A DNA stretch of 64,000 nucleotides from Aquimarina sp. MAR_2010_214. Lineage in GTDB: Bacteria; Bacteroidota; Bacteroidia; Flavobacteriales; Flavobacteriaceae. This document shows positions 25,026 to 33,189 of the stretch, one piece after another. The notes below the pieces were generated by a model. That model was not told the origin of the DNA, did no database searches, and saw only the letters and a list, made by a program, of their open reading frames with translations. Location: NCBI RefSeq assembly GCF_002846555.1, contig NZ_PJMS01000001.1, forward strand, positions 1,860,001 to 1,924,000. Direction: 5' to 3'. Both the position numbers and the translations under genes were made by a program. Within the stretch, counting starts at the first letter, position 1; every line of letters begins with the position of its first letter.

Positions 25026-26558
25026 ATGCTAGACACTACAAATCCTCAAAACTATGAGTACATCACTGATACGTTAGAAATTCATATTCTAGGAGGTATC
25101 AAATTCAACAATCTAGAAAGAATGCGAGTTACTATGAGTATACAAAAACCTAAAGAGAATAATGTATTACGCCATAGTATCGACCTGTATAATGATACGA
25201 TGGTAGAGAAACTGGTACGTAAGATTGCAGAACGCATTGAGATTGGTACAATAATCACCAGAAAGACACTGCAAGAACTTACAGCAGCCCTAGAACAATA
25301 TCGTATTGATACGCTAGAAAAAGAAAATGCAGCTACACAGCAACAGATCAAAGTATTATCAGATAAAGAACAACAGGAAGCTATTAAATTCTTAGAATCA
25401 AGTAACCTACTACAAAAGACTAATGAACTCATAGGTATATCTGGTGTTATTAGAGAAGAAACCAACAGATTATTGATGTATCTGATCTTTACGAGTAGGA
25501 AAACAAACAATCCTTTACATTGTATTAGTTTAGGTTCCAGTGCTATGGGGAAGAGTCATTTACAAAGCAAAGTAGCAGAACTGATACCAGAGGAAGATAA
25601 AATAGAGATCACAGTACTCTCTGCAAATGCCTTCTATTACTTTAACAGAACGGAGCTTAGAAATAAACTGATTCTTATTGAAGACATGGATGGTGCAGAA
25701 TCTGTATTATATCCGCTTAGAGAATTACAGTCTAAAAAGAGAATCACTAAAACTGTAGTGCATAAAGATTCACGTGGTCAGAGCAAGACCATTCATTTAG
25801 TTGTAGAAGGGCCAGTATCTATTGCAGGCTGTACAACACAAGAATCTATTTATGAAGATAATAGTAATAGAAGCTTCTTACTGTATATGGATGAATCAGA
25901 GGTGCAAGATCAAAAGATCATGCAGTATCAACGTAGATCCTCCGCAGGTAAAATTGATAAGAATGAAGAATATGAAGCAGCAAGATTTTTACGAGATGTG
26001 CAGCGTGTATTACAACCTGTTAAAGTGATCAATCCATATGCAGAATATTTATCCCTCCCTCTGGCTGTATTTAAGCCCAGAAGGACTAATACACATTACT
26101 TGCAATTTATCGAAGCTGTTACTTTCTATTGCCAGAGGAAGAGAAAAAGAAAGTATGATCAGCAGACAGGAGAGGAATACATCGAAACTACTATTGAGGA
26201 TATTAGAATGGCTAATCATCTGATAAAAGAGGTGTTGTTACGTAAAAGTGATACCATTACAGGAGCATGTAGAAACTATCTAGAAAGATTAAAATCTTAT
26301 TTAGAAGAAAACAAGAAAAACTATTTTACTGCATTAGAAATCAGAAGAGTATTAAAAATAAAGAAAACAACACAATGGAGATACCACAAGCAGCTAATTG
26401 AAAATTATTATATTAGAACACAGAAAAATGAAAAAGGAGATACAATAATACGATATGAAATTACTAATCTTGATGAATACAAGGACTTAGAATCTTCTAT
26501 AGCGCAAGCACTACAAGATTGTATTACTAAGATTAATAACATTTCCTTACCAGAATAA
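25026..26558 (+). CDS. P-loop ATPase with C-terminal winged helix (unit 3)
   Basis: This 510-residue homologue of the unit 1/2 ATPase is clearly related throughout. Walker A is GSSAMGKSH, Walker B-like LILIEDMDG, the conserved segment AGCTTQESIYEDNSNRS, and a C-terminal winged helix (FTALEIRRVLKIKKTTQWRY). The N-terminus (MLDTTNP.NY.YIT) and the core are conserved, while the last 60 residues diverge. It heads the intact recombinase operon of unit 3. Divergence from units 1/2 shows that units 3 and 1/2 arrived separately. Confidence 0.75.
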   Translation: MLDTTNPQNYEYITDTLEIHILGGIKFNNLERMRVTMSIQKPKENNVLRHSIDLYNDTMVEKLVRKIAERIEIGTIITRKTLQELTAALEQYRIDTLEKENAATQQQIKVLSDKEQQEAIKFLESSNLLQKTNELIGISGVIREETNRLLMYLIFTSRKTNNPLHCISLGSSAMGKSHLQSKVAELIPEEDKIEITVLSANAFYYFNRTELRNKLILIEDMDGAESVLYPLRELQSKKRITKTVVHKDSRGQSKTIHLVVEGPVSIAGCTTQESIYEDNSNRSFLLYMDESEVQDQKIMQYQRRSSAGKIDKNEEYEAARFLRDVQRVLQPVKVINPYAEYLSLPLAVFKPRRTNTHYLQFIEAVTFYCQRKRKRKYDQQTGEEYIETTIEDIRMANHLIKEVLLRKSDTITGACRNYLERLKSYLEENKKNYFTALEIRRVLKIKKTTQWRYHKQLIENYYIRTQKNEKGDTIIRYEITNLDEYKDLESSIAQALQDCITKINNISLPE

Positions 26559-26562
26559 AGGT

Positions 26563-26644
26563 GTTCCACCGTTCCAATCCTGTTCCATTGTATAAATGGA
26601 ACGGATAATTTGTAGAAATACAATAGCTTAACTGAGCTGTTCCA
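26563..26644 (+). promoter_or_regulatory. GTTCCA repeat array with alternative hairpins (unit 3)
   Basis: GTTCCA lies at 26563, 26571 and 26582, the inverse TGGAAC at 26597 and GTTCCA at 26639. The hairpin of the third copy with the inverse has a 9-nt loop, and the inverse-to-last spacing is 42 bp, exactly as in units 1/2 where the word is TCGCCA. Confidence 0.6.
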
Positions 26645-26709
26645 CAAGATTCATAAAAACACATACCGGATGAAAAAAAATAAGTCATGAGCATTGACAG
26701 GCATTACCT

Positions 26710-27627
26710 ATGAAAAAACTGAAATTAGAAAATAGAAGTTATAAGAAGATTTTAGAGGATTTTGAGCAGTGGTTGGATATCTTAGGATATAATGAAAAGG
26801 CAGTATACTACACACCAATATTTATACAAGAATTCTTTTATTGGCTAGAACAACGGGATATCCAAAGATTAGAGCAGATTACTATAGACACTGTAAAAAG
26901 CTATTACAAATACCTGAATGAAAGAAGCAATCAAAGAAGAGATGGAGGATTAAGTAAAGCATACCTAAACAAACATCAAAATGCACTTAGAAAGTTCAGG
27001 GAATACCTGAAAAAGCAAGGAGGTATAGCTTTTAAAATACACTTACGCTTAGAAAAAAGAGAAAGTGCTATAAAAGATGTGCTCACCCAATCCGAAATTA
27101 AACAACTTTTCGAAGTAACCAGTTACAGTAGTAAACACAGACATACAAGAATACGAGACAGAGCTATTCTTGTAGCATTATACAGTTGTGGATTAAGAAG
27201 AACAGAGGCAACCAGTTTAGATATTGGTGATATTCTTTTTGATGCAAGACGTGTATTTGTACGGCAAGGAAAGAATTATAAAGAACGCTATGTACCTATC
27301 AATACATATAATTTGCAGATTCTGGAAGATTACATTTTTGAGGCAAGACCAATATATACTGGCAGTAAAGCAACAGAAGCATTGTTTATTAATAAATATG
27401 GGAACAGATTGCACGGTCAAGATATGGGCAGAAGACTACACCATTTATTAACTCTTATTGATAATGAAATATTAAGGGAAAAACATATTACACCGCACTG
27501 TTTACGACATAGTATTGCTACTCATTTACTACAACAGGGAATGAAGATTGAAGATATACAGCAGTTTCTGGGGCATAGCTCTTTAAAATCAACACAGGTT
27601 TACACTCACTTACTCGAATTATTATGA
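26710..27627 (+). CDS. Tyrosine recombinase A (unit 3)
   Basis: This 305-residue, full-length homologue of the unit 2 recombinase has all catalytic motifs present: CGLRRTEA, HCLRHSIATHLL, GHSS and QVYTH. It overlaps recombinase B by 4 bp. An upstream ATG at about 26670 (after ACACATACCGG) begins a short frame, MKKNKS then a stop. This looks like a relic of the start used in units 1/2, with the present start displaced by a small insertion. Confidence 0.92.
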   Translation: MKKLKLENRSYKKILEDFEQWLDILGYNEKAVYYTPIFIQEFFYWLEQRDIQRLEQITIDTVKSYYKYLNERSNQRRDGGLSKAYLNKHQNALRKFREYLKKQGGIAFKIHLRLEKRESAIKDVLTQSEIKQLFEVTSYSSKHRHTRIRDRAILVALYSCGLRRTEATSLDIGDILFDARRVFVRQGKNYKERYVPINTYNLQILEDYIFEARPIYTGSKATEALFINKYGNRLHGQDMGRRLHHLLTLIDNEILREKHITPHCLRHSIATHLLQQGMKIEDIQQFLGHSSLKSTQVYTHLLELL

Positions 27628-28514
27628 AAAATTATTATACATATTTAGAAAAACTAAATCATAGTCAAAGTACTATAAAACGGAATGTTTACAACATTGG
27701 TAAGCTACAAGAATGGTGCAGATCAAAACGTACCAAACCTGAAAACCTAACATATAAACAATTCCTGAATTATATGAATCATCTGAAAACTACAAACAAA
27801 CCAGAAACTATTAACAGGCATATCTGGGCAGCTAAACATTATTTTACGTATCTGATAGCGCAGGGAGTTCGAGCAGATAATATTGCAGAGGATTTAAAAG
27901 TACGAGGAGAACGTAAAAGAGTATTTCATAATTTACTTACAGGTGATGAACTGGAAGATTTGTTTTACAGTTTTGAAACAGGTAAGATTTGGAAGAATAA
28001 CTTTTATTACAGAGCTACAGCTAAGCGTAATAAAGTAATAGTGGGATTATTAGTATATCAAGGTTTGATCAGTAATAATTTAAGATCACTAATACTAGAG
28101 CATGTTGATTTACGCAGAGGGACAATATATATACCAAGTACAAGAAGAAATGCACAGAGAACACTAACTCTAAAATCTTGGCAAATTATAGAACTCAAAG
28201 AATATATTGAAGAAATACGCCCAATCCTACAAGATCATATAGATACATATGATGAAAAGTTGTTTCCTCTTAATACACCACAGTTTAATGTGATTTTAAG
28301 GCCTACTCTAAAGAAATTGAAAACTTATAATCAGAAGGTTATTAATAACAACCACATCAGAACAAGTGTAATTGTAAATTGGTTAGGGCAATACAATATT
28401 AGAAAGGTACAGCAAATGGCAGGTCATAGATTTATTAGCTCTACAGAATCTTATAAACAAGATAATCTAGAAAATCTGCATGAAGCTATTAATCAATTTC
28501 ATCCATTGAATTAA
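27624..28514 (+). CDS. Tyrosine recombinase B, atypical catalytic set (unit 3)
   Basis: This 296-residue homologue of the unit 1/2 protein shares YQGLISNN in place of the Arg I motif, HIRTSVIVNWLG in place of HxxR, and MAGHRF plus STESYKQ. The same departures in two diverged elements argue that they are functional features and not decay. It probably works in a complex with recombinase A. Confidence 0.85.
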   Translation: MKNYYTYLEKLNHSQSTIKRNVYNIGKLQEWCRSKRTKPENLTYKQFLNYMNHLKTTNKPETINRHIWAAKHYFTYLIAQGVRADNIAEDLKVRGERKRVFHNLLTGDELEDLFYSFETGKIWKNNFYYRATAKRNKVIVGLLVYQGLISNNLRSLILEHVDLRRGTIYIPSTRRNAQRTLTLKSWQIIELKEYIEEIRPILQDHIDTYDEKLFPLNTPQFNVILRPTLKKLKTYNQKVINNNHIRTSVIVNWLGQYNIRKVQQMAGHRFISSTESYKQDNLENLHEAINQFHPLN

Positions 28515-29230
28515 CAATAATATGAAATCATAAGGTTCAGGAGTTGTAGAGCAAAAGCCAGTGATTACCCCAGATTACGGGCTGATCAAAGGAGTTCTTC
28601 AATCAGGCATGCACAGCTACACAAGTTGCTATGCACCGTAACAGCTTCCTCACCTTTGGTCGTCAGCAATTACTACTTGTCTTCACGTGATGCCTTCAAT
28701 CATCACCCGTAGCTACTCTTTTGCTTAAAAACAATAAGGTACGCTATCGCTATACTTTTTATTAAGCAAAACCGCTACTACATTGGCTACGCCGCTATCT
28801 CGCAGCTTAGCTAAAATATTGTGAAGGAGCTATTATCAAATTATGGTCACAATATTTTATCTGGCACACAAGTCACTACGTTCCCTCTTGTGTGTCAGCT
28901 GCTCCACTTCGCAAGGCTACGCCCAGTTTTGCATGCATGCAGCTCATCTTCAATCACCAGATAGGCTAGGATTACTATTAAAGCAGAAGATCAGGCACAT
29001 AATCTCATGCAACTTCTATTTTAATAGAAATCACAATTATTTCTTATGTTTTCATTACTGCTCTCTCTGGTAAACTAACATAGCACTACATAGTAAAGCA
29101 AATACTGTTTTGTTAATGTGGTAGAGAATATAGATTTTACTATTTTAGCTATGAAGATTGATAGATGAGAGAGGACGTTCTTAAATTTTACATTTTAGCA
29201 ATAGTAGACCAGAAAATAGGTTCAAAAAGC
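28515..29230 (+). ncRNA. Structured non-coding region at the right end of unit 3
   Basis: It is the diverged counterpart of 9871-10883. Conserved blocks include CACCCGTAGCTACT, TTTTGCTTAAAAAC, ACGCTATCGCT, TTAAGCAAAACCGCTACT and GGCTACGCCGCT. The stem GGCACACAAG/CTTGTGTGTC replaces GGCACACAAAA/TTTTGTGTGTC, and TTGCAT/ATGCAG replaces CTGCGT/ACGCAG; both are compensatory. CAAAAA/TTTTTG just before the core site (29223-29241) replaces the poly-A hairpin of units 1/2. Confidence 0.6.
29065..29078 (-). repeat. CTCTGGTAAACTAA motif
   Basis: The same 14 bases occur at 23898-23911. The reverse complement resembles the start of the CCAGAGG repeats. Confidence 0.5.
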
Positions 29231-29250
29231 TAGATTTTTTGTATAAAGGA

Positions 29251-29274
29251 GTATGCCGGTAATTACATCTATAA
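29251..29274 (+). other. Candidate recombination site 4 (right end of unit 3)
   Basis: GAGTATGCC-GGTAATTACATC-TATAA. Its left side matches site 1 in the expressed RHS gene (EYAGNYIY), not sites 2 and 3 (DYTGNYIY). Confidence 0.6.
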
Positions 29275-30421
29275 GAATGGTGTATTAGAGTTCTTTAATC
29301 ACCCAGAAGGCTATGTAGAAAAAGAAGCAGATGGATATAAGTATGTATACCAGTTTAAAGACCACCTTGGTAATATCAGATTATCCTATAAAGATGCGGA
29401 TAAGAATGGTTCTATATCGCAAAGTGAGATTGTGCAGGAGAAGAATTATTATCCTTTTGGACTCCAACATCAATATGGTGGAAATGATCCTAGATCAGCT
29501 GTAAATGGTAGAAAGCATAATTATGGGTTTAATGGGATAGAACTTACCGAAAGTTTAGACCTGAACCTTTATGAAATGGATTTACGACAATACGATCCTG
29601 CAATTGCAAGGTGGACAAGTATTGATCCTGTTACACATCATTCTAACTCTACTTATAATGGTTTTGATAATAATCCTGTGTTTTGGGCAGACCCCAGCGG
29701 TGCATCGGTTGAACAAATTAATGGAGGTGTTCGATATACTGGAGAACATGCAAAACTTGCTTTTGGAGCATTACAAAAACAATATGGAGGAACAGATCCA
29801 AAAAAGAAGAAGAAAGGAGAAAAGAAAAAAGCTACAGTAACTACAGGAGATCCCGTAGCCTACGGTATTGAAGGAGATAACAACAGAAGTGAAATGCCAG
29901 ATTTTATAAAAAGTGCGGATGTTGGCCATTATAACACTTCATTTACAGGGACGACAGAAGAATATAACTTGCAATATGGTACGGATTATGTAGCAGGAGA
30001 ACAGAATTACAATAAATACTATTATGATTTCTATTACAGGCCAAGATTAAGTGCATTAAGAGGTAGTATTCAAGCATCACAAGCAGAAGCAGCAGAAATG
30101 TTGATGTATATATTACCAACAGGTCCTACAGCTGCAGTTGGAGCAGTAAAGGGAGCTATGTCTTTAGGTAGATTTTCAAAACACCTAAAAACTACTTATC
30201 AAGTGATCACTAAAGGGGTTAGAAGAGCTAAAACTGGAGATATTATGTTTTCAGTGGGAGTAAGGAATAGAGTAACTAATTATATGATTCGTCTAGAAAG
30301 AGGGAGTTTTAATACCAGGAAAGGGGTTCCTATTTTTACAACACATATTAATTATGGTTTAGGTGGCGGCAAGAAACATTTATTTTTGAACCGTATTAAA
30401 AAAGCAAAAATAAAACTATGA
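29258..30421 (+). CDS. Terminal orphan RHS core with a third tip (unit 4)
   Basis: From GNYIYKNG this frame runs through the core (FKDHLGNIRLSYKDADKNGS, YPFGLQHQYGG, DPSGAS) to a Lys-rich linker (DPKKKKKGEKKKATV). A hydrophobic, helix-forming segment is next (AEMLMYILPTGPTAAVGAV), then a basic C-terminal domain with RLERGSFNTRKG and FTTHINYGLGGGKKH. The tip family is not recognised; the basic His/Lys-rich end would suit a nuclease, but that is a guess. There is no start codon of its own; the GTG at 29432 is internal. No recombinase module follows, so this may be the original tip of the RHS gene. Confidence 0.75.
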   Translation, partial: GNYIYKNGVLEFFNHPEGYVEKEADGYKYVYQFKDHLGNIRLSYKDADKNGSISQSEIVQEKNYYPFGLQHQYGGNDPRSAVNGRKHNYGFNGIELTESLDLNLYEMDLRQYDPAIARWTSIDPVTHHSNSTYNGFDNNPVFWADPSGASVEQINGGVRYTGEHAKLAFGALQKQYGGTDPKKKKKGEKKKATVTTGDPVAYGIEGDNNRSEMPDFIKSADVGHYNTSFTGTTEEYNLQYGTDYVAGEQNYNKYYYDFYYRPRLSALRGSIQASQAEAAEMLMYILPTGPTAAVGAVKGAMSLGRFSKHLKTTYQVITKGVRRAKTGDIMFSVGVRNRVTNYMIRLERGSFNTRKGVPIFTTHINYGLGGGKKHLFLNRIKKAKIKL

Positions 30422-30912
30422 TATCGATAAAAAATATTATTAAAGAGCTTAATGTTTTTTTGCAAAAACAAACTACTGAGAATAATTATATAATAGTTGT
30501 TAGTTATTTATTAGACAATTATATGTCACTAATATCAGATTTAATTATAGTTGATTTTTCAGTAACAGAAAAGGAACATCACTTATCATTTAAAAAAAGT
30601 AGTGAAGATTTTATTTTCTTAGCTTTAACTAGAAAATATATTGAATTGCGTTTTCTTTCCCATGAACAAATGGTCTTCTTTGATGAGACTGAAAAATTTG
30701 AAAAGCTAGAGGTTTTATTAAGATCTTTTTTTAAGGGAGAATATCAAATTGAAATTCAACGGAACAAGAATGGAAAATCAATTTATAAACAAATTAAGTG
30801 GTTAAATAAGGATTTGGAACTTTTTAATGAAGAATACGAACTTAGTAGTTCTAAAGAAGTCGAAACTATTGATAACCTAAAGGGTATAGATTTCACGAGT
30901 GATGCTCGGTAA
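30418..30912 (+). CDS. Candidate immunity protein for the unit 4 tip
   Basis: This 164-residue acidic, Glu/Lys/Phe-rich protein has no signal peptide. Its ATG overlaps the tip stop codon (ATGA), so translation is coupled. No family is recognised. It is followed by a sequence block and terminator nearly identical to those after the unit 3 immunity gene. Confidence 0.65.
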   Translation: MISIKNIIKELNVFLQKQTTENNYIIVVSYLLDNYMSLISDLIIVDFSVTEKEHHLSFKKSSEDFIFLALTRKYIELRFLSHEQMVFFDETEKFEKLEVLLRSFFKGEYQIEIQRNKNGKSIYKQIKWLNKDLELFNEEYELSSSKEVETIDNLKGIDFTSDAR

Positions 30913-31030
30913 TAGGTCAAACTGGTGCTTTTAAAAAAGAGTATTATAAAGTTTGATTATCAAATAAATTATATAAGTAAAAAAGAGCTGTAGAAATGCA
31001 GCTCTTTTTTTATGCTCTAGAGTGAACTAA
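30910..31030 (+). repeat. Shared sequence downstream of immunity genes (unit 4 copy)
   Basis: GGTCAAACTGGTGCTTTT, then TTGATTATCAAATAAATTA and a terminator, matches 19264-19390. The unrelated genes upstream make this a conserved cassette boundary. Confidence 0.75.
30982..31012 (+). terminator. Terminator after the unit 4 immunity gene
   Basis: AAAGAGCTGTA/TGCAGCTCTTT stem, GAAA-type loop, T tract. Confidence 0.85.
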
Positions 31031-31096
31031 GAAAACAGTTCTCTAGCCTACCAGAAAGTAGAAAAATAATAATACAACCCTATTAAAACCAAATCT

Positions 31097-31306
31097 ATGC
31101 TAACAAACAACATTGCTGAGATACAGATCAGCTACTCATCTCATATCACTAAAAAGAACAGAACAAAAATTAAGAGTTCTACAGATGCTTATAACGTATT
31201 TCTCAATACTTGGAATCAAAAAACTATAGAGCTACAAGAAGAATTTATTAGACTACAGGTACAAATTATCGTAATAGCCCTAGATAGATTTCCAAAAATA
31301 TTCTAA
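31097..31306 (+). pseudogene. Remnant of a RadC/JAB-domain protein
   Basis: The 69 codons resemble the N-terminus of RadC-like JAB proteins of Bacteroidetes mobile elements (EIQISYSSHITKKNRTKIKSSTDAYN, NTWNQKTIELQEEF, shown in parts). After ELQEEF the expected continuation is lost and the frame soon stops. The metal-binding HxH...D part is absent. It is probably a relic at the edge of the accessory region. Confidence 0.55.
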
Positions 31307-31388
31307 AAATACCCTAAAGATTTCTTAAAGTAAAATAAAAAATAGGGTCTTCTAAAAGTTAGCTGTTGTTAGAAATGAAATAAGACTT

Positions 31389-31444
31389 TATCACGTTGAT
31401 GTGAGACCTTTAATTTCATACCATGATTTCATATCAACATGATA
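31389..31444 (+). repeat. 15-bp imperfect hairpin upstream of the anchor-repeat lipoprotein
   Basis: TATCACGTTGATGTG (31389-31403) and CATATCAACATGATA (31430-31444) pair with two G-U. It ends 27 bp before the ATG at 31472 and could affect expression. Confidence 0.5.
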
Positions 31445-31471
31445 GAACAACAACAAACAAACAATAAAATT

Positions 31472-33007
31472 ATGAAAATGTTTAAAAGCAAATTAATTAT
31501 TAGTGTATTAGTGGTTTTATTTACCATAAGTATCACTAGCTGTGATAAGGACGATGATGCCACTCCTCCAGTAGTAAATGAGGTATCGATTAAGTTAGAT
31601 AAGTCTAGTGTTGATTTTGAAAAAGTAAAACAAGGTGATAGTAAAGAAGTAATTTTAAAACTTACAAACAGTTCTAAAGCAACTATAAATAGTTTGTCAT
31701 CTAAGGTTACTATTTCTGGAGGAGCTATAGGTGTTTCTTTTAAATTTTCACCTTTAGCGCCAGGAAAATCAATAAATATTCCTGTTAAATTCACATCAGC
31801 AAAAACTACTAAATTAGGGATTTATCAAGGTAAATTAATTTTAACACCTTCAAATGGAAAACCGGTAGAAGTAAGCCTGTCTGTTAATGTAGTTAAAGCA
31901 GATGATAAACCTGTTGAAGGTAAAGTTGTAGTAGATAAAAATGCTATAAACTTTGGAAGTTTACCAAAGGGAACAGGAACAGAATCTATGAAAGAAGTAA
32001 TTGTTAAATTAACTAACAATACAAATAAAACTCTAGAAGGGCTTACACAAAAGCTTTCTACTTCAGGTGTTGGTTCTGTGAAAGCAACTCTTGTTAATTT
32101 TTCTTCATTAGCACCAGGGAAATCAATTAATATCCCTGTTAAGTTTACTTCTGGAGATACAGACCCAGGTAGTTTTAAAGGTACATTGACTTTAACTCCA
32201 TCTATAGGAGAACCTATTATAGTAAATCTTTCTGCTATGGTAATTGCTGCTAATGTTACAGGTTCTATTGTAGTGGACAAAAATTCTATTGACTTTGGAA
32301 GCTTACCAAAAGGAACAGGAACAGCATCTATGAAAGAAGTAATTGTTAAATTAACTAACAATACAAATAAAACTCTAGAAGGACTTACACACAAGCTTTC
32401 TACTTCACCAGGTGTTGTTGGTTCTGTGGAAGCGACCCTTGTTAATTTTTCTTCATTAGCTCCTGGGAAATCAATTAATATCCCTGTTAAGTTTACTTCG
32501 GGTAATACAGATCCAGGTAGTTTTAAAGGTACATTAACTTTGACACCATCAATAGGAAACCCTATCGAAATAAAACTTTCTGCTACCGTAACCGATTCTG
32601 GAACTGTGACAGGACCTACTACAGGTAAGGTAGTTGTCGATAAACAGTCTGTTAATTTTGGAAGCTTTTCAAAACCAGGCTTAGCGAAGAAAGTAACTAT
32701 TAAATTAACCAATAATACCAATAAGACCATTAACAGCATTAAACTAGACTTCTTTACTTCAAGTACTAATGGGTCTTCTTCTAGCAGTATTACTCTTTCT
32801 GGTAATAGTTCTACTAGCCGTACACATCTTACTAATAATGGTTCTATAAAATTAGGTTCAAAATTTTCACCTTTAGCACCAGGAAAAGATGTATTTATTA
32901 CTCTTGATTTTACTTCAGGTAATTCTGGGAATTTTAATGGTAAATTGACTATAACTCCATCTATAGGAGCACCTATTGATGTACTTTTATCTTCTTCTGT
33001 GAAGTAA
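31472..33007 (+). CDS. Lipoprotein with four immunoglobulin-like anchor repeats (choice-of-anchor D/ASPM-SPD2-Hydin type)
   Basis: I chose the ATG at 31472 because the next residues (MKMFKSKLIISVLVVLFT) form a normal signal peptide ending in the lipobox SITSC; the frame is also open from 31439. About 511 residues. After an Asp-rich linker come four repeats of about 110-120 residues with the pattern VDKxxxxFGSLPKGT, VKLTNNTNKTL, FSSLAPGKSINIPVKFTSG and GxLTLTPSIG. Repeats 2 and 3 are nearly identical in DNA, which shows recent duplication. It is likely a surface-exposed lipoprotein; ligand unknown. Confidence 0.8.
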   Translation: MKMFKSKLIISVLVVLFTISITSCDKDDDATPPVVNEVSIKLDKSSVDFEKVKQGDSKEVILKLTNSSKATINSLSSKVTISGGAIGVSFKFSPLAPGKSINIPVKFTSAKTTKLGIYQGKLILTPSNGKPVEVSLSVNVVKADDKPVEGKVVVDKNAINFGSLPKGTGTESMKEVIVKLTNNTNKTLEGLTQKLSTSGVGSVKATLVNFSSLAPGKSINIPVKFTSGDTDPGSFKGTLTLTPSIGEPIIVNLSAMVIAANVTGSIVVDKNSIDFGSLPKGTGTASMKEVIVKLTNNTNKTLEGLTHKLSTSPGVVGSVEATLVNFSSLAPGKSINIPVKFTSGNTDPGSFKGTLTLTPSIGNPIEIKLSATVTDSGTVTGPTTGKVVVDKQSVNFGSFSKPGLAKKVTIKLTNNTNKTINSIKLDFFTSSTNGSSSSSITLSGNSSTSRTHLTNNGSIKLGSKFSPLAPGKDVFITLDFTSGNSGNFNGKLTITPSIGAPIDVLLSSSVK

Positions 33008-33104
33008 TTCGCAATGTAGAGTTGGGATAAAAGCAGGCTAAATATCGGCTAGGTAATACCCTACTGATTTAGCAGAATGACCAAAATAAAAATGATAAAT
33101 TAGT

Positions 33105-33136
33105 AAAAATCCACAGCAGTGATGTTGTGGATTTTT
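33105..33136 (+). terminator. Terminator after the anchor-repeat lipoprotein
   Basis: AAAAATCCACA/TGTGGATTTTT stem with a 10-nt loop. Confidence 0.8.
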
Positions 33137-33189
33137 ATATGATTATGAAGAGAGTATTTTTAGTTTTATTGTAAAAATAAGGATAAGTA

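Larger units (their letters stand above)
17628..29257 (+). mobile_element. RHS-tip element, unit 3 (11,630 bp) with cargo
   Basis: It has the same plan as units 1/2 but diverged sequence: RHS core plus a different tip, immunity candidate, XRE regulator, then about 5.3 kb of cargo and intergenic DNA, then the ATPase, both recombinases and the structured right end. The cargo sits between the regulator and the ATPase, which are adjacent in units 1/2. All three recombination genes appear intact. Confidence 0.7.

Noticed and set aside
28843..29073. 76-codon ORF in the unit 3 right end
   Set aside because: Cys/His-rich low-quality frame across conserved stems; no matching frame in units 1/2.
30418..30912. 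Second RadC or JAB gene
   Set aside because: No metal-binding motif; position and overlap fit an immunity gene.
31825..32739. 304-codon antisense ORF
   Set aside because: Shadow of the repeated anchor-domain gene; it repeats because the coding strand repeats.
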